Shown: in pieces, positions 1 to 8,621 of the stretch | How the letters are laid out: the number at the start of each line of letters is the position of its first letter | How positions within the stretch are numbered: position 1 is the first letter of the stretch | Origin: Alphaproteobacteria bacterium | Lineage (GTDB): Bacteria; Pseudomonadota; Alphaproteobacteria; Sphingomonadales; Emcibacteraceae | DNA: 26,011 nucleotides | Direction of reading: 5' to 3' | NCBI GenBank assembly: GCA_002401545.1 | Contig: NVTJ01000017.1 | Location: 5,085 to 31,095, forward strand | Notes under the pieces: generated by a model | Databases searched by the model: none | The model's input: the letters and a program-made list of their open reading frames with translations, nothing else | What the model was told of the DNA's origin: nothing | Made by a program: the position numbers and the translations under genes

Positions 1-2004
1 TTTGACAGCAAAAAAGCCTTAAAGCCCACGGACCGCCCCCTGCATCCGAAACTTGGCAAGAAAAATAACCTGCATAAGAAGGTTGTGCAGGAATTTGGCG
101 ACATGGCTCAGGGGTTCAAAGATGCCGATGTGGTGGTGGAGAAACGTTTCCGCTTTGCCTCCATCAACCATGCCTTCACCGAGCCACACGCCACTCAGGT
201 CGAGATTGACAATAGGGGCAATATCACTGTCTATTCCGCCACCCAGGTGCCTCATTATCTTCATATGGCCATGGCCGAGGTGCTGGAGATACCCGAACAT
301 AACATCCGTATCATCAAGCCCCATCTGGGCGGCGGTTTTGGCGGCAAGAGCGACCCCTTCCCCCATGAAATGATTGCGGCGAAATTTGCCCTTGATCTGG
401 GGCGCAATGTAAAAGTGAAATTCAGCCGGGAAGAAGTATTTTTTAGCCACCACGGGCGGCACCAGACCGACCTGACCATGAAACTGGGGTTCAGCAAAGA
501 CAAAGGCATTACCGCTCTGGGGCTGGATACGCTGATCGACGGCGGCGCATACGGCAGTTTTGGCATCGTCACCACCTATTACAACGGGGTTCTGCTGCAA
601 GGCCCCTATAAAGTGCCCAATTTCCGCTTTCATGTGAACCGGCTATATACCAACAAGCCCATGTGCGGGGCCATGCGTGGTCACGGCGGGGTTAACCCGC
701 GCTTTGCCAGTGAGGTATTGCTGGATATGGCAATCACGGAAATGAAAATGGATCCGGCGGAAACGCGGCTCAATATGATCCATAAGGAGAACACCCTGAC
801 CACCAATGAGTACCGGGTGACGTCAGTTGGTCTACGCAATGGTCTGAGTGAGGCCATCAAACGCACCAACTGGAAAGAAAAACATGGCAAGCTGCCCTTT
901 GGCAAGGGAATTGGTGTGGCCTGTGGTTTCTTTATCTCCGGCAGCGCCTTGCCCATACACTGGAATAAACTACCGGCCTCCACGGTCAGGATCACCATTG
1001 ACCATGACGGCGGGGTGACGGTCTATTCCGGGGCCGCAGACATTGGACAGGGCAGTGATACCATGCTGGCCCAGATGGCCGCCGAAGTGCTTGGCCAGCC
1101 ACTGGAAAATATCAAGGTTATCAGTGCCGACACCCGGACAACCCCCGTTGATCTGGGCAGCTATAGTTCCCGCGTCACCTTCATGGCGGGCAATGCCAGC
1201 CGCAATGCGGCCATCCGTATGCGCAGGCTGCTGGTGGAGGCGGCCTGTGAGTTGCTGGAAATGATCCCGCCAAAATATGACAGACCGGGCAAGCCGGATG
1301 ATTTTTTCCGTCAGGGCGGGCGTAAGCCGGACTTTGAACAGGGGTTCCTCGGGCCAAATCCCGATTATTCCGATGGTTTCATCTTCGAAGACGGCCTGAT
1401 CCGGTCCGAAAAACATAATGCCAGTGTGAGCTTTCCGGAAGCTGTGGAAAAGGCTCTTGAATCTGACGGTATTCTGCAGACTAGCGGCACTTATAAGGCT
1501 CCTAAAATGGGCGGCAGCTTTAAAGGCTCCGGTGCCGGGCTTAGCCCGAGCTACAGCTTCACCGCCTTCATTGTCGAGGTTACCGTTGACCCGGAAACCG
1601 GATTTATCAAGGTGGATAAGGCCACCTGCGCCCATGACTGTGGCTTTCCCCTGAACCCGTTGGCGGTCAATGGACAGATTGAAGGCTGCATTCATATGGG
1701 GCTTGGTCAGGCTTTAATGGAAGAAATGATATATGACAATGGTGCAACCCAGAACCCGTCATTCCTTGAGTATAAAATCCCGTCCGCTTTTGAACAGCCG
1801 GAAGTGGATATCGTCCCCTGCTACAGCGATGACAGCGAAGGGCCGTTCGGCGCCAAGGAAGCCGGAGAAGGCATATTGGCTCCGATCATTCCCGCCATTG
1901 CCAATGCGGTTTATGATGCGGTCGGCATCCGCCTGACCCAACTGCCCATGCGTCCTGACCGGGTATTGGCGGCTTTGGAAAGAAAAGGAGGGATAAAATC
2001 ATGA
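1..2004 (+). CDS. hcrA: 4-hydroxybenzoyl-CoA reductase-like alpha (molybdopterin) subunit, 5' end outside window
   Basis: This is the large molybdenum-cofactor subunit of a xanthine dehydrogenase-family enzyme. The frame is open from base 1, so the start lies upstream; 667 residues are visible, while 4-hydroxybenzoyl-CoA reductase alpha subunits run to about 770. Visible family motifs, in order, are GGGFGGK (near 310-360), the AMRGHGG segment (near 670), GAADIGQGSDT (near 1035) and, near the C-terminus, FGAKEAGEG, which carries the expected catalytic glutamate. The stop overlaps the next start by four bases (ATGA), so it is coupled to the beta subunit. The assignment to 4-hydroxybenzoyl-CoA reductase, rather than another aromatic or purine hydroxylase, rests mainly on the beta subunit's extra cysteine loop and on the dehydratase/benzoyl-CoA reductase-like genes that follow. 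The small 2Fe-2S subunit is not seen and may lie upstream. Family is certain; substrate is inferred. Confidence 0.85.
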   Translation, partial: FDSKKALKPTDRPLHPKLGKKNNLHKKVVQEFGDMAQGFKDADVVVEKRFRFASINHAFTEPHATQVEIDNRGNITVYSATQVPHYLHMAMAEVLEIPEHNIRIIKPHLGGGFGGKSDPFPHEMIAAKFALDLGRNVKVKFSREEVFFSHHGRHQTDLTMKLGFSKDKGITALGLDTLIDGGAYGSFGIVTTYYNGVLLQGPYKVPNFRFHVNRLYTNKPMCGAMRGHGGVNPRFASEVLLDMAITEMKMDPAETRLNMIHKENTLTTNEYRVTSVGLRNGLSEAIKRTNWKEKHGKLPFGKGIGVACGFFISGSALPIHWNKLPASTVRITIDHDGGVTVYSGAADIGQGSDTMLAQMAAEVLGQPLENIKVISADTRTTPVDLGSYSSRVTFMAGNASRNAAIRMRRLLVEAACELLEMIPPKYDRPGKPDDFFRQGGRKPDFEQGFLGPNPDYSDGFIFEDGLIRSEKHNASVSFPEAVEKALESDGILQTSGTYKAPKMGGSFKGSGAGLSPSYSFTAFIVEVTVDPETGFIKVDKATCAHDCGFPLNPLAVNGQIEGCIHMGLGQALMEEMIYDNGATQNPSFLEYKIPSAFEQPEVDIVPCYSDDSEGPFGAKEAGEGILAPIIPAIANAVYDAVGIRLTQLPMRPDRVLAALERKGGIKS

Positions 2005-2990
2005 GCTTGCTTTTGGAAAATTTTGACTTTGTCAGACCCACAAGCCTTGAACATCTGAATGATCTGGTGAAAGATTATCAGGAGAAAGGCCATGAATTTA
2101 CCTTTTCCGCTGGCGGCACCGCCCTCATTCCCAAGCTAAAAACTCAATCTTTCAAAATTGATAAATTTATTAGTCTCAATGGGTTAAAAGACTTACATAA
2201 TGTAAAAAAGGAAGGATTTTACATTACTATTGGTGCCCTGACTACACTCAGCACCATTGCAAATCATGAGCTGACCCGCATATATCTGCCCGCATTGGCC
2301 CATGCGACTCGTAAGGTTGCCAGCCCCCAGATTCGCAACCGGGCCACCATCGGTGGTAACATCATGGTTGATAACCGCTGTATTTATATCAATCAGAGCA
2401 GCATCAACCGGGAATGCCATAGCCCCTGCTTCAAGGCAGATGGTGATGTCTGTCATCTGGTGAAAAGTGCCCGGCGCGGTGATGAAGTGCTTTGTCAGGC
2501 CCGCTTTGTCTCCGACACGGCCCCCATATTGCTGCTGCTGAATACAAAGATCACCATTGCGGGACCAAAAGGACCGCGAAAAATCAAGCTGGGTGATCTG
2601 TATCTCAATGACGGCATTGACAGCAAGAGCATAGAACCCGGTGAAGTGATTACCACTCTTGAAGTGGAAATTCCTGAAAATACCGGCCTTCATTATGAAA
2701 AGCTTGCTATCCGCAATGCCCTTGATTTTCCTTCGCTCGGTGTTGCGGTCAGGATCACGGATAAGGACTTAAGCGTTGCCCTGACCGGAGTGAACACACG
2801 TCCCGGGGTTTTCAGGGCAAATTTGGATGATTATAATACATTTGACGATATGGTTTCAAACATCAGCAAACAGGCTGCAGATTTTGGCAAAACCTACAAT
2901 CAGGATTTCTTTCCCCGCGCCTACAGGAAAAGCATGATACCGGTCTTTATCCGGCGCGGTGTGAACAGCATCTTAAAGGACCAAACATGA
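2001..2990 (+). CDS. hcrB: 4-hydroxybenzoyl-CoA reductase-like beta subunit (FAD, extra [4Fe-4S])
   Basis: This 329-residue protein is the FAD-binding medium subunit of a molybdenum hydroxylase. FAD-binding signatures are SAGGTALIP near residue 36 and RNRATIGGNI near 112. A cysteine-rich loop follows, with C127, C139, C143, C151 and C165. Ordinary xanthine dehydrogenase medium subunits lack it; the 4-hydroxybenzoyl-CoA reductase beta subunit has such a loop, carrying an additional [4Fe-4S] cluster that takes low-potential electrons in for reductive dehydroxylation. The 16- and 8-residue spacings C127-C143-C151 match the pattern I recall for the Thauera enzyme; the fourth ligand is C165 or C139. 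Its start overlaps the alpha subunit stop and its end overlaps the next gene, both by ATGA. The order large-medium resembles hbaC-hbaD of Rhodopseudomonas. Confidence 0.85.
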   Translation: MSLLLENFDFVRPTSLEHLNDLVKDYQEKGHEFTFSAGGTALIPKLKTQSFKIDKFISLNGLKDLHNVKKEGFYITIGALTTLSTIANHELTRIYLPALAHATRKVASPQIRNRATIGGNIMVDNRCIYINQSSINRECHSPCFKADGDVCHLVKSARRGDEVLCQARFVSDTAPILLLLNTKITIAGPKGPRKIKLGDLYLNDGIDSKSIEPGEVITTLEVEIPENTGLHYEKLAIRNALDFPSLGVAVRITDKDLSVALTGVNTRPGVFRANLDDYNTFDDMVSNISKQAADFGKTYNQDFFPRAYRKSMIPVFIRRGVNSILKDQT

Positions 2991-4165
2991 CCAATGCGAT
3001 GAAAGACTATTTCCTTGATCTGGATGCCGCATCTAAAGACCCCGCACGCAAGGTGGCCTGGTGTACCTCTGTCGGTCCGGCGGAAATATTGCGTGCTATG
3101 GGTTTTGAGGTGTTTTTCCCGGAAAATCACGGGGCCATGCTGGGGGCGACACGGGTTTGCATGGATACTATCCCGGTGGCCAATGCCAACGGCTATTCGC
3201 CGGAGATATGCAGTTACCTGACCTCCGATGTGGGGGCCTATATGAAGGGCATTACCCCGCTGACGAAAGCTTTTGGTATTGAAAAAGTCCCCCATCCCGA
3301 TGTGCTGGTCTATAATACCAACCAATGCAAGGACGTTATGCACTGGTTTGAATATTACGCCACGGAATTTGACTGCCCCATTTTCGGCATCCATCCGCCC
3401 ACCAATGTGCCGGATATAAAACAGGAATATATCGACGATGTCGCGCAGCAGTTTGAAGAGTTGATCACTTTTCTGGAACCTGTCACGGGGGCGCCTATGA
3501 ACCCTGAAAGACTGGAAGAAACCGTTGCCCTGTCTCTGAAAGCAACAAATCTCTGGTCAGAGGTTCTGGATACGGCACAGGCGACCCCAAGCCCCATGAC
3601 ATTCTTTGATGCCACCATCTATATGGGGCCGATCGTGGTCCTGCGCGGCACGCAGGTTGCGGTGGATTATTATCAGAATCTGCTGGCGGAGCTGAAACAA
3701 AAGGTCGCCAAAAATTATGCCGCCGTTGAAAAAGAAGGCAAGCGCATCTATTGGGACGGGATGCCCGTCTGGGGACGGCTGCGCGCCCTGTCCAATACTT
3801 TCAATGAAAACCACGCCTGTGTCGTCGCCTCAACCTATTGCAACAGCTGGATTTTTTCTGATTTTGACCCGGGTGATCCCCTGCCGAGCATGGCCCGGGC
3901 CTATATCAAAATATTCATCAATCGCAACGATAAATATAAAGAAGATTATATCGAAACAATGGTACGGGATTTCAAAATTGACGGAGTGATCTTTCTGGCC
4001 GCCCGCACCTGTCCCAATAACAGCAACGCCTATTATAATCTGCCGAAAAAGCTCAGGGAAAAAGGCATCCCGACCATCATCATTGACGGCGACCTTTGTG
4101 ATCTGCGCTGTTATTCCGATGAAGGGGCAACCACCCTGATTGAAGCCTTTCTGGAGACGATCTGA
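2987..4165 (+). CDS. Benzoyl-CoA reductase / 2-hydroxyacyl-CoA dehydratase family subunit (BcrB/BcrC/HgdB type)
   Basis: The 392-residue product belongs to the HgdB/BcrC superfamily (2-hydroxyglutaryl-CoA dehydratase D-component). Members bind a [4Fe-4S] cluster and use single-electron chemistry either to dehydrate 2-hydroxyacyl-CoA or to reduce the aromatic ring of benzoyl-CoA. Family-like segments are the N-terminal WCTSVGPAEIL with GFEVFFPEN, the central EICSYLTSDVGAY, NQCKDVMHWFEYY, WDGMPVWGRLR, and the C-terminal ARTCPNNSNAY with IIIDGDLCD. Several cysteines are placed as cluster-ligand candidates. Length fits BcrC. Known enzymes pair two homologous subunits; only one is visible, so the partner must be upstream or elsewhere. 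It overlaps the hcrB-like gene by four bases and the activase by one (TGATG), which implies co-translation. I infer ring reduction from context; a dehydratase role remains open. Confidence 0.82.
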   Translation: MTNAMKDYFLDLDAASKDPARKVAWCTSVGPAEILRAMGFEVFFPENHGAMLGATRVCMDTIPVANANGYSPEICSYLTSDVGAYMKGITPLTKAFGIEKVPHPDVLVYNTNQCKDVMHWFEYYATEFDCPIFGIHPPTNVPDIKQEYIDDVAQQFEELITFLEPVTGAPMNPERLEETVALSLKATNLWSEVLDTAQATPSPMTFFDATIYMGPIVVLRGTQVAVDYYQNLLAELKQKVAKNYAAVEKEGKRIYWDGMPVWGRLRALSNTFNENHACVVASTYCNSWIFSDFDPGDPLPSMARAYIKIFINRNDKYKEDYIETMVRDFKIDGVIFLAARTCPNNSNAYYNLPKKLREKGIPTIIIDGDLCDLRCYSDEGATTLIEAFLETI

Positions 4166-4986
4166 TGACAACAGATGACATATACTGGGGGGTAGACTGC
4201 GGCAGTTCGGAAATCAAGGTTGTCGCGCTTGACAGGGCAGGCAAACTATTGCTGAAACGCAAGCAGAAAACCCTGTTTCCTTTGCAGGATCATGTGCGTC
4301 ATGCGCTGTCCGGTGAAGAAGGTGACCTGACTCCTTTTGTGTCCCCTGACAGCGATGAAATCAAACCCGGGCACAGGGTTATCGCCACCGGATATGGCCG
4401 GAAATATATCAGCTTTGCCCATGGTGCCCTGACCGAGATCAAAGCCCATTACATTGGCGTCCAGAACCAGCTTAATCTGAATAATGCCTATAGCATCATT
4501 GATATCGGCGGGCAGGATTCCAAAATTATCTGCATAGATCACGCCAAGGTGGATCAATTTATCATCAACCGTAAATGTGCCGCCGGAACCGGAGCCTATA
4601 TCGAGGAACTGGGTCATCGGCTCGAAGTCCCCCTGGCCCATATGACCGCTCTCGCCAGTGACAACGACAAGGAACTGTCCCTCAACAGCTATTGCACGGT
4701 CTTCTCAGGACAAGAGGTGATCAAGGTTCTGATGAATGGCGAGCGGGTCGAAAATATCATCTACGCCCTCTATAGCTCAGTAGTCAAAAGGGTCATGGAA
4801 ATGACAACCATCACCACGGACATTGTGGTATTTTCCGGCGGAGTTCTGCGCTTTCACCCAAAACTGGTTGAAATGTTCACCGAAAAACTTGCTGAATCCA
4901 ACCCGAAGATAAAAACAATTCTTGCCCCTAATACCCAATACTCGGGCGCTATCGGGGCCGCCATTCATGGCCAAAATATGGAATAA
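4165..4986 (+). CDS. Acyl-CoA dehydratase activase / benzoyl-CoA reductase ATPase subunit (BcrA/BcrD/HgdC family)
   Basis: This 273-residue protein of the ASKHA ATPase fold couples ATP hydrolysis to injection of a low-potential electron into the dehydratase or reductase. Visible signatures are the phosphate-1 loop GVDCGSSEIKVVAL at residues 9-22, IDIGGQDSK in the middle, and two cluster-ligand segments, KCAAGTGAYIEEL and YCTVFSGQEVI. In the HgdC activator the homologous cysteines bridge one [4Fe-4S] cluster across a homodimer. VVFSGGVLR and a GAIGAA C-terminus complete the fold. Length matches BcrD/BadG and HgdC rather than the longer BcrA. The gene is last in the operon, with a one-base stop/start overlap with its predecessor. 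Class I benzoyl-CoA reductases use two such ATPases; a second copy is not visible here. Confidence 0.85.
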   Translation: MTTDDIYWGVDCGSSEIKVVALDRAGKLLLKRKQKTLFPLQDHVRHALSGEEGDLTPFVSPDSDEIKPGHRVIATGYGRKYISFAHGALTEIKAHYIGVQNQLNLNNAYSIIDIGGQDSKIICIDHAKVDQFIINRKCAAGTGAYIEELGHRLEVPLAHMTALASDNDKELSLNSYCTVFSGQEVIKVLMNGERVENIIYALYSSVVKRVMEMTTITTDIVVFSGGVLRFHPKLVEMFTEKLAESNPKIKTILAPNTQYSGAIGAAIHGQNME

Positions 4987-5018
4987 CGCATTGTGGTACT
5001 ATTTTACATATTAAATGA

Positions 5019-5047
5019 TTGTGATCACTCCCCGGATAGTTTATAAT
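5019..5047 (+). promoter_or_regulatory. Sigma70-type promoter for the thioesterase gene
   Basis: TTGTGA at 5019-5024 and a perfect TATAAT at 5042-5047 are separated by 17 bases. They lie upstream of the start at 5078 and after the activase stop at 4986. The eight-base palindrome GTGATCAC at 5021-5028 overlaps the -35 box and could be an operator; no regulator is identified. This suggests the thioesterase can be transcribed independently of the aromatic operon. Confidence 0.6.
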
Positions 5048-5077
5048 CATTCCAGATAAAATAAATTCAGGGCCCTC

Positions 5078-5518
5078 ATGCAAGACTTGTTCATATACAA
5101 ACGTCAAATTCAGTTTGGCGATACCGATGCGGTCGGCATTGTTTATACGGTACGTTTCTTTGACTATTGCATGGAAGCTATCGATGCATGGCAGAGACAA
5201 TATCTGAATATTGACTGGTTTGATATGGTGGATAAGAGGCGCATCGGCACGCCTATGGTCAATATTGACATGAATATGACCGGCCCCCTTGCCCGGGGAA
5301 TGGCCCATATCACATTACTGATCACACGGGTTGGCAATTCATCGGTTGTTTTTCAGCTTCATGGCCGTGATGAGGACGGTAACGATTGCTTTGTGGCTAA
5401 TTTTACCTATTGCCTGACCGACTGCACCTATTTCAAGGCCATCCCTATCCCGGATCAGTTCCGCCCTGTGATGGAAGATTATCATCGGCTCAGCCTGAAT
5501 AAAACCGAAATTCTTTAG
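5078..5518 (+). CDS. Acyl-CoA thioesterase, 4-hydroxybenzoyl-CoA thioesterase (hotdog) family
   Basis: The 146-residue protein is a single hotdog domain. The N-terminal FGDTDAVGIVYTVRFFDYCMEA (residues 12-33) matches the family active-site helix, in which the aspartate of the D-x-D-x-x-G-I-V pattern is catalytic. Members hydrolyse aromatic or short-chain acyl-CoA to the free acid and CoA. AGGG lies about seven bases before the ATG. It sits 91 bases after the aromatic reductase operon, so 4-hydroxybenzoyl-CoA or a ring-reduction intermediate is an attractive substrate and a CoA-recycling role is plausible. The family is broad (YbgC, FadM, Pseudomonas 4-HBT), so the substrate is inference. Confidence 0.78.
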   Translation: MQDLFIYKRQIQFGDTDAVGIVYTVRFFDYCMEAIDAWQRQYLNIDWFDMVDKRRIGTPMVNIDMNMTGPLARGMAHITLLITRVGNSSVVFQLHGRDEDGNDCFVANFTYCLTDCTYFKAIPIPDQFRPVMEDYHRLSLNKTEIL

Positions 5519-5595
5519 GCTTTCTTGTGCTTTCTTAATATATCTGTAAAACTTGTCCGCTACTTAGGATCAGTGAACAATAAAACGGAACAGAG

Positions 5596-6609
5596 ATGAG
5601 AATACTGGTCACAGGCGGTTCAGGCTATATTGGAAGCCATACAGTGCTGGAACTGTTACAGGCCGGTCATGATGTGACGGTAATTGATAACCTGAGCAAT
5701 TCATGTGAAGAGCCCCTCCACCGGGTAAAAAATATTACCGGCCGGAACAGCCTGACTTTTCACAGGGGTGATGTGTTGGACCGAACCGAACTGGATAAAA
5801 TTTTCTCTGCCCGGAAATTTGATGCCGTTATTCATTTCGCCGGCTTGAAGGCTGTGGGTGAAAGTGTATTAAAGCCCCTCACCTATTACCAGAATAATAT
5901 AGTTGGCACCGTAACACTCTGTCAGGTGATGGAAAAACATGAGGTTCGTACTCTTGTGTTCAGCTCATCCGCAACTGTTTACGGCGACCCGGCCACCGTC
6001 CCCATCCGGGAAGACTTCCCCACCGGCAACACCACCAATCCTTATGGCCGTTCAAAACTGATGATTGAAGAGATTTTGGCGGATATGGCCAGGGCCGACC
6101 CGCAGTGGAATATTGCCAGACTGCGTTATTTTAACCCCGTTGGTGCCCATGAAAGTGGTCTGATCGGGGAAGACCCCACTGGCATACCGGGCAACCTCAT
6201 GCCCTATATCTGTCAGGTGGCCACAGGCAAACTAAAAGAACTTTCGGTTTACGGCAATGATTATCCAACGCCGGACGGCACCGGGGTGCGCGATTATATT
6301 CATGTGGTTGATCTGGCACTGGGCCATCTGAAAGCACTTGATAAGCTCAGGACAAATCCGGGCCTTGTCACCTATAATCTGGGCACAGGCACAGGCTATA
6401 GCGTCATGCAAATGGTCAAGGCATTCGAGCAGGTCAACGGCATTAAAATTCCGATCCGCATGGCCCCCCGCCGGGATGGCGACATCGCCACCTGTTACGC
6501 AGACCCCGGACTGGCGAAAAAAGAACTCGACTGGACAGCAATCCGCACTCTGGAAGACATGCTCCGTCACGCCTGGAACTGGCAGTCTAGAAATCCTGAT
6601 GGATACTAA
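5596..6609 (+). CDS. galE: UDP-glucose 4-epimerase
   Basis: This 337-residue extended short-chain dehydrogenase interconverts UDP-glucose and UDP-galactose using bound NAD. The Rossmann motif GGSGYIGSH lies at residues 7-15, FAGLKAVGES follows, and the catalytic serine segment SSSATVYG leads to the YGRSK tyrosine-lysine pair near residue 150. The NPVGAHESGLIGEDP segment is also characteristic of GalE. Length is normal. It stands alone: 77 bases separate it from the thioesterase, and it converges on pccA with a 15-base gap. It probably supplies UDP-galactose for surface polysaccharide; no polysaccharide genes are nearby. Confidence 0.95.
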   Translation: MRILVTGGSGYIGSHTVLELLQAGHDVTVIDNLSNSCEEPLHRVKNITGRNSLTFHRGDVLDRTELDKIFSARKFDAVIHFAGLKAVGESVLKPLTYYQNNIVGTVTLCQVMEKHEVRTLVFSSSATVYGDPATVPIREDFPTGNTTNPYGRSKLMIEEILADMARADPQWNIARLRYFNPVGAHESGLIGEDPTGIPGNLMPYICQVATGKLKELSVYGNDYPTPDGTGVRDYIHVVDLALGHLKALDKLRTNPGLVTYNLGTGTGYSVMQMVKAFEQVNGIKIPIRMAPRRDGDIATCYADPGLAKKELDWTAIRTLEDMLRHAWNWQSRNPDGY

Positions 6610-6624
6610 GGTCAGAATGTTGGT

Positions 6625-8610
6625 TTAGTCGAATTCGATAATCACGTCATCAACCGCCAGGCTGTCTCCGGCCCTGACGGAGATTTTTTTAATCACCGCA
6701 TCCTTTTCAGCCCGCAGGATATTTTCCATTTTCATGGCTTCCACCACACAAAGAGCCTGACCTGCCTTGACTTCATCACCCTCAGCCACATCAAGGGAGA
6801 CAATAAGACCCGGCATGGGACAAAGCAGAAAAGCAGACATGTCAGGGGGTATTTTTTCCGGCATCAGAGCCGCAAGGGATGCTTCCCGTGGGGTACGCAC
6901 ATGAACCTTTTCTGATATACCATTATAGCTTAGAAGATAACCATCAAGTAGTTTATCAACTTCAACACAAACATCCTTACCATTGATGTTGCCTTCAAAA
7001 AAGGGCTTTCCCGGGAACCAGTCACTCAATACGGTATGGGTTTCGCCATTGCATAATATGGCGCAACCGTCTTCGGTGGCAAAGAAGGAAGAGTCGTAAT
7101 TCTCGCCGCCAATGGTGATCACCCAGCTATCTTTATAATCCGGCGCATCCGCATTCATCTTGTCAGAGATATGGGACTGACGACCCATTTCGAAGGAATG
7201 GATGGTTTGTGCGGCGGCTATCATAATTTTTTGGCTCTCGGGGGTCAGCACGCCGCCGTTAAAGCCATCCGGATATTCTTCGGCAATATAATTGGTGGTG
7301 ATGTCACCGGACTGAAAGCGTTTGCTGTTCAATACATCGGCAAGGAAAGCAATATTATGGCCCAGACCCCGGATGTAATAGCGATCAAGGGCTTGTCTCA
7401 TATGCTGAATGGCCTGATCCCTGTCCTCGCCATAAGTAATAAGCTTGGCGATCATCGGGTCATAATACATGCTGATTTCAGCCCCTTCATAGATACCCGT
7501 ATCCACCCGCACATTGTCACTTTCTTCCGGCGGCGAATATTTCACCACCCGCCCAATGGACGGCAGGAAGCCACGCAGGGGGTCTTCGGCATAAACTCGT
7601 GCTTCCATGGCCCAACCGTTAAGCTTAATGTCATCCTGTGTCATGGACAGCTTTTCACCATATGCCACGCGGATCATCTGTTCTACCAGATCAATTCCCG
7701 TGATCAATTCGGTCACAGGATGCTCGACCTGAAGCCGGGTATTCATTTCCAGAAAATAAAAATTACGGTTTTTATCAACGATAAATTCAACGGTTCCCGC
7801 CGACTGGTAATCCACCTCTCTGGACAGGGCCACCGCCTGCTCGCCCATTTGTTTTCGAGTCGCCTCATCAAGAAACGGGCTTGGCGCCTCTTCAATGACT
7901 TTCTGATGGCGGCGTTGAATGGAACATTCCCGCTCACCCAGATAAACCACGTTACCATGGCTGTCACCCAGCACCTGAATTTCAATATGGCGCGGCTGTT
8001 CAATAAATTTTTCAATGAATATGCGATCATCGCCAAAACTGGATACGGCCTCATTGGTAGCGGACGCAAAGCCCTCTACGGCTTGCCTGTCATCATAGGC
8101 CACCCGCATTCCCTTGCCGCCGCCACCCGCAGAGGCCTTGATCATCACCGGATAGCCAATTTCAGTGGCAATTTTTACCGCATGACCTGAATCCCTGATA
8201 ATTTCGAGACTGCCCGGAACCGTGTTAACGCTCGCTTTTGCAGCAAATTTCTTGGATTCAATCTTATCGCCCATAATGCCGATGGCCTTGACATCCGGGC
8301 CGATGAAGACAATGCCCTCGGCTTTAAGTTTTTCGCAGAAACCGGCATTCTCAGACAGGAAGCCATAGCCGGGATGAATGGCCTCTGCACCGGTTTGTTT
8401 TGCCGCCGCAATAATCTTGTCGCCAATCAGATAGCTTTTCGCCGCCGGAGATGCCCCAATATGAACCTTTTCATCAGCCATCAGAACATGCAGGGCATCC
8501 ACATCGGCATCGGAATAGACCGCCACGGTTTTAATGCCCATTGTGCGGGCTGTCTTTATGACCCGGCAGGCAATTTCACCACGGTTGGCAATCAGGATTT
8601 TTGAAAACAT
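6625..8610 (-). CDS. pccA: Propionyl-CoA carboxylase alpha subunit (biotin carboxylase + BCCP)
   Basis: The 661-residue biotin-dependent carboxylase subunit carboxylates biotin with ATP and bicarbonate. An N-terminal biotin carboxylase domain spans about 1-450, with GYGFLSENAGF, the glycine-rich KASAGGGGKGMR loop, RRHQKVIEEAPSP and EMNTRLQVEHPVTE. A middle BT-like region follows, then a C-terminal biotinyl domain with EAMKMEN, where the biotinylated lysine is about K627. Length fits alphaproteobacterial PccA rather than stand-alone AccC. It lies 11 bases downstream of pccB on the same strand, so the two are surely co-transcribed. The holoenzyme turns propionyl-CoA into methylmalonyl-CoA. A methylcrotonyl- or acetyl-CoA carboxylase role is less likely given the pccB partner. 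Confidence 0.93.
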   Translation of the reverse strand: MFSKILIANRGEIACRVIKTARTMGIKTVAVYSDADVDALHVLMADEKVHIGASPAAKSYLIGDKIIAAAKQTGAEAIHPGYGFLSENAGFCEKLKAEGIVFIGPDVKAIGIMGDKIESKKFAAKASVNTVPGSLEIIRDSGHAVKIATEIGYPVMIKASAGGGGKGMRVAYDDRQAVEGFASATNEAVSSFGDDRIFIEKFIEQPRHIEIQVLGDSHGNVVYLGERECSIQRRHQKVIEEAPSPFLDEATRKQMGEQAVALSREVDYQSAGTVEFIVDKNRNFYFLEMNTRLQVEHPVTELITGIDLVEQMIRVAYGEKLSMTQDDIKLNGWAMEARVYAEDPLRGFLPSIGRVVKYSPPEESDNVRVDTGIYEGAEISMYYDPMIAKLITYGEDRDQAIQHMRQALDRYYIRGLGHNIAFLADVLNSKRFQSGDITTNYIAEEYPDGFNGGVLTPESQKIMIAAAQTIHSFEMGRQSHISDKMNADAPDYKDSWVITIGGENYDSSFFATEDGCAILCNGETHTVLSDWFPGKPFFEGNINGKDVCVEVDKLLDGYLLSYNGISEKVHVRTPREASLAALMPEKIPPDMSAFLLCPMPGLIVSLDVAEGDEVKAGQALCVVEAMKMENILRAEKDAVIKKISVRAGDSLAVDDVIIEFD

Positions 8611-8621
8611 GTTTTTGCTCT

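Noticed and set aside
970..1695. A 241-codon minus-strand frame inside the molybdenum hydroxylase gene
   Set aside because: The plus strand carries conserved cofactor motifs throughout; the antisense frame has no recognisable domain.
7171..8190. A 339-codon open frame on the plus strand inside pccA
   Set aside because: It is fully antisense to a strongly conserved biotin carboxylase domain and its translation resembles no protein family; it is a compositional shadow.
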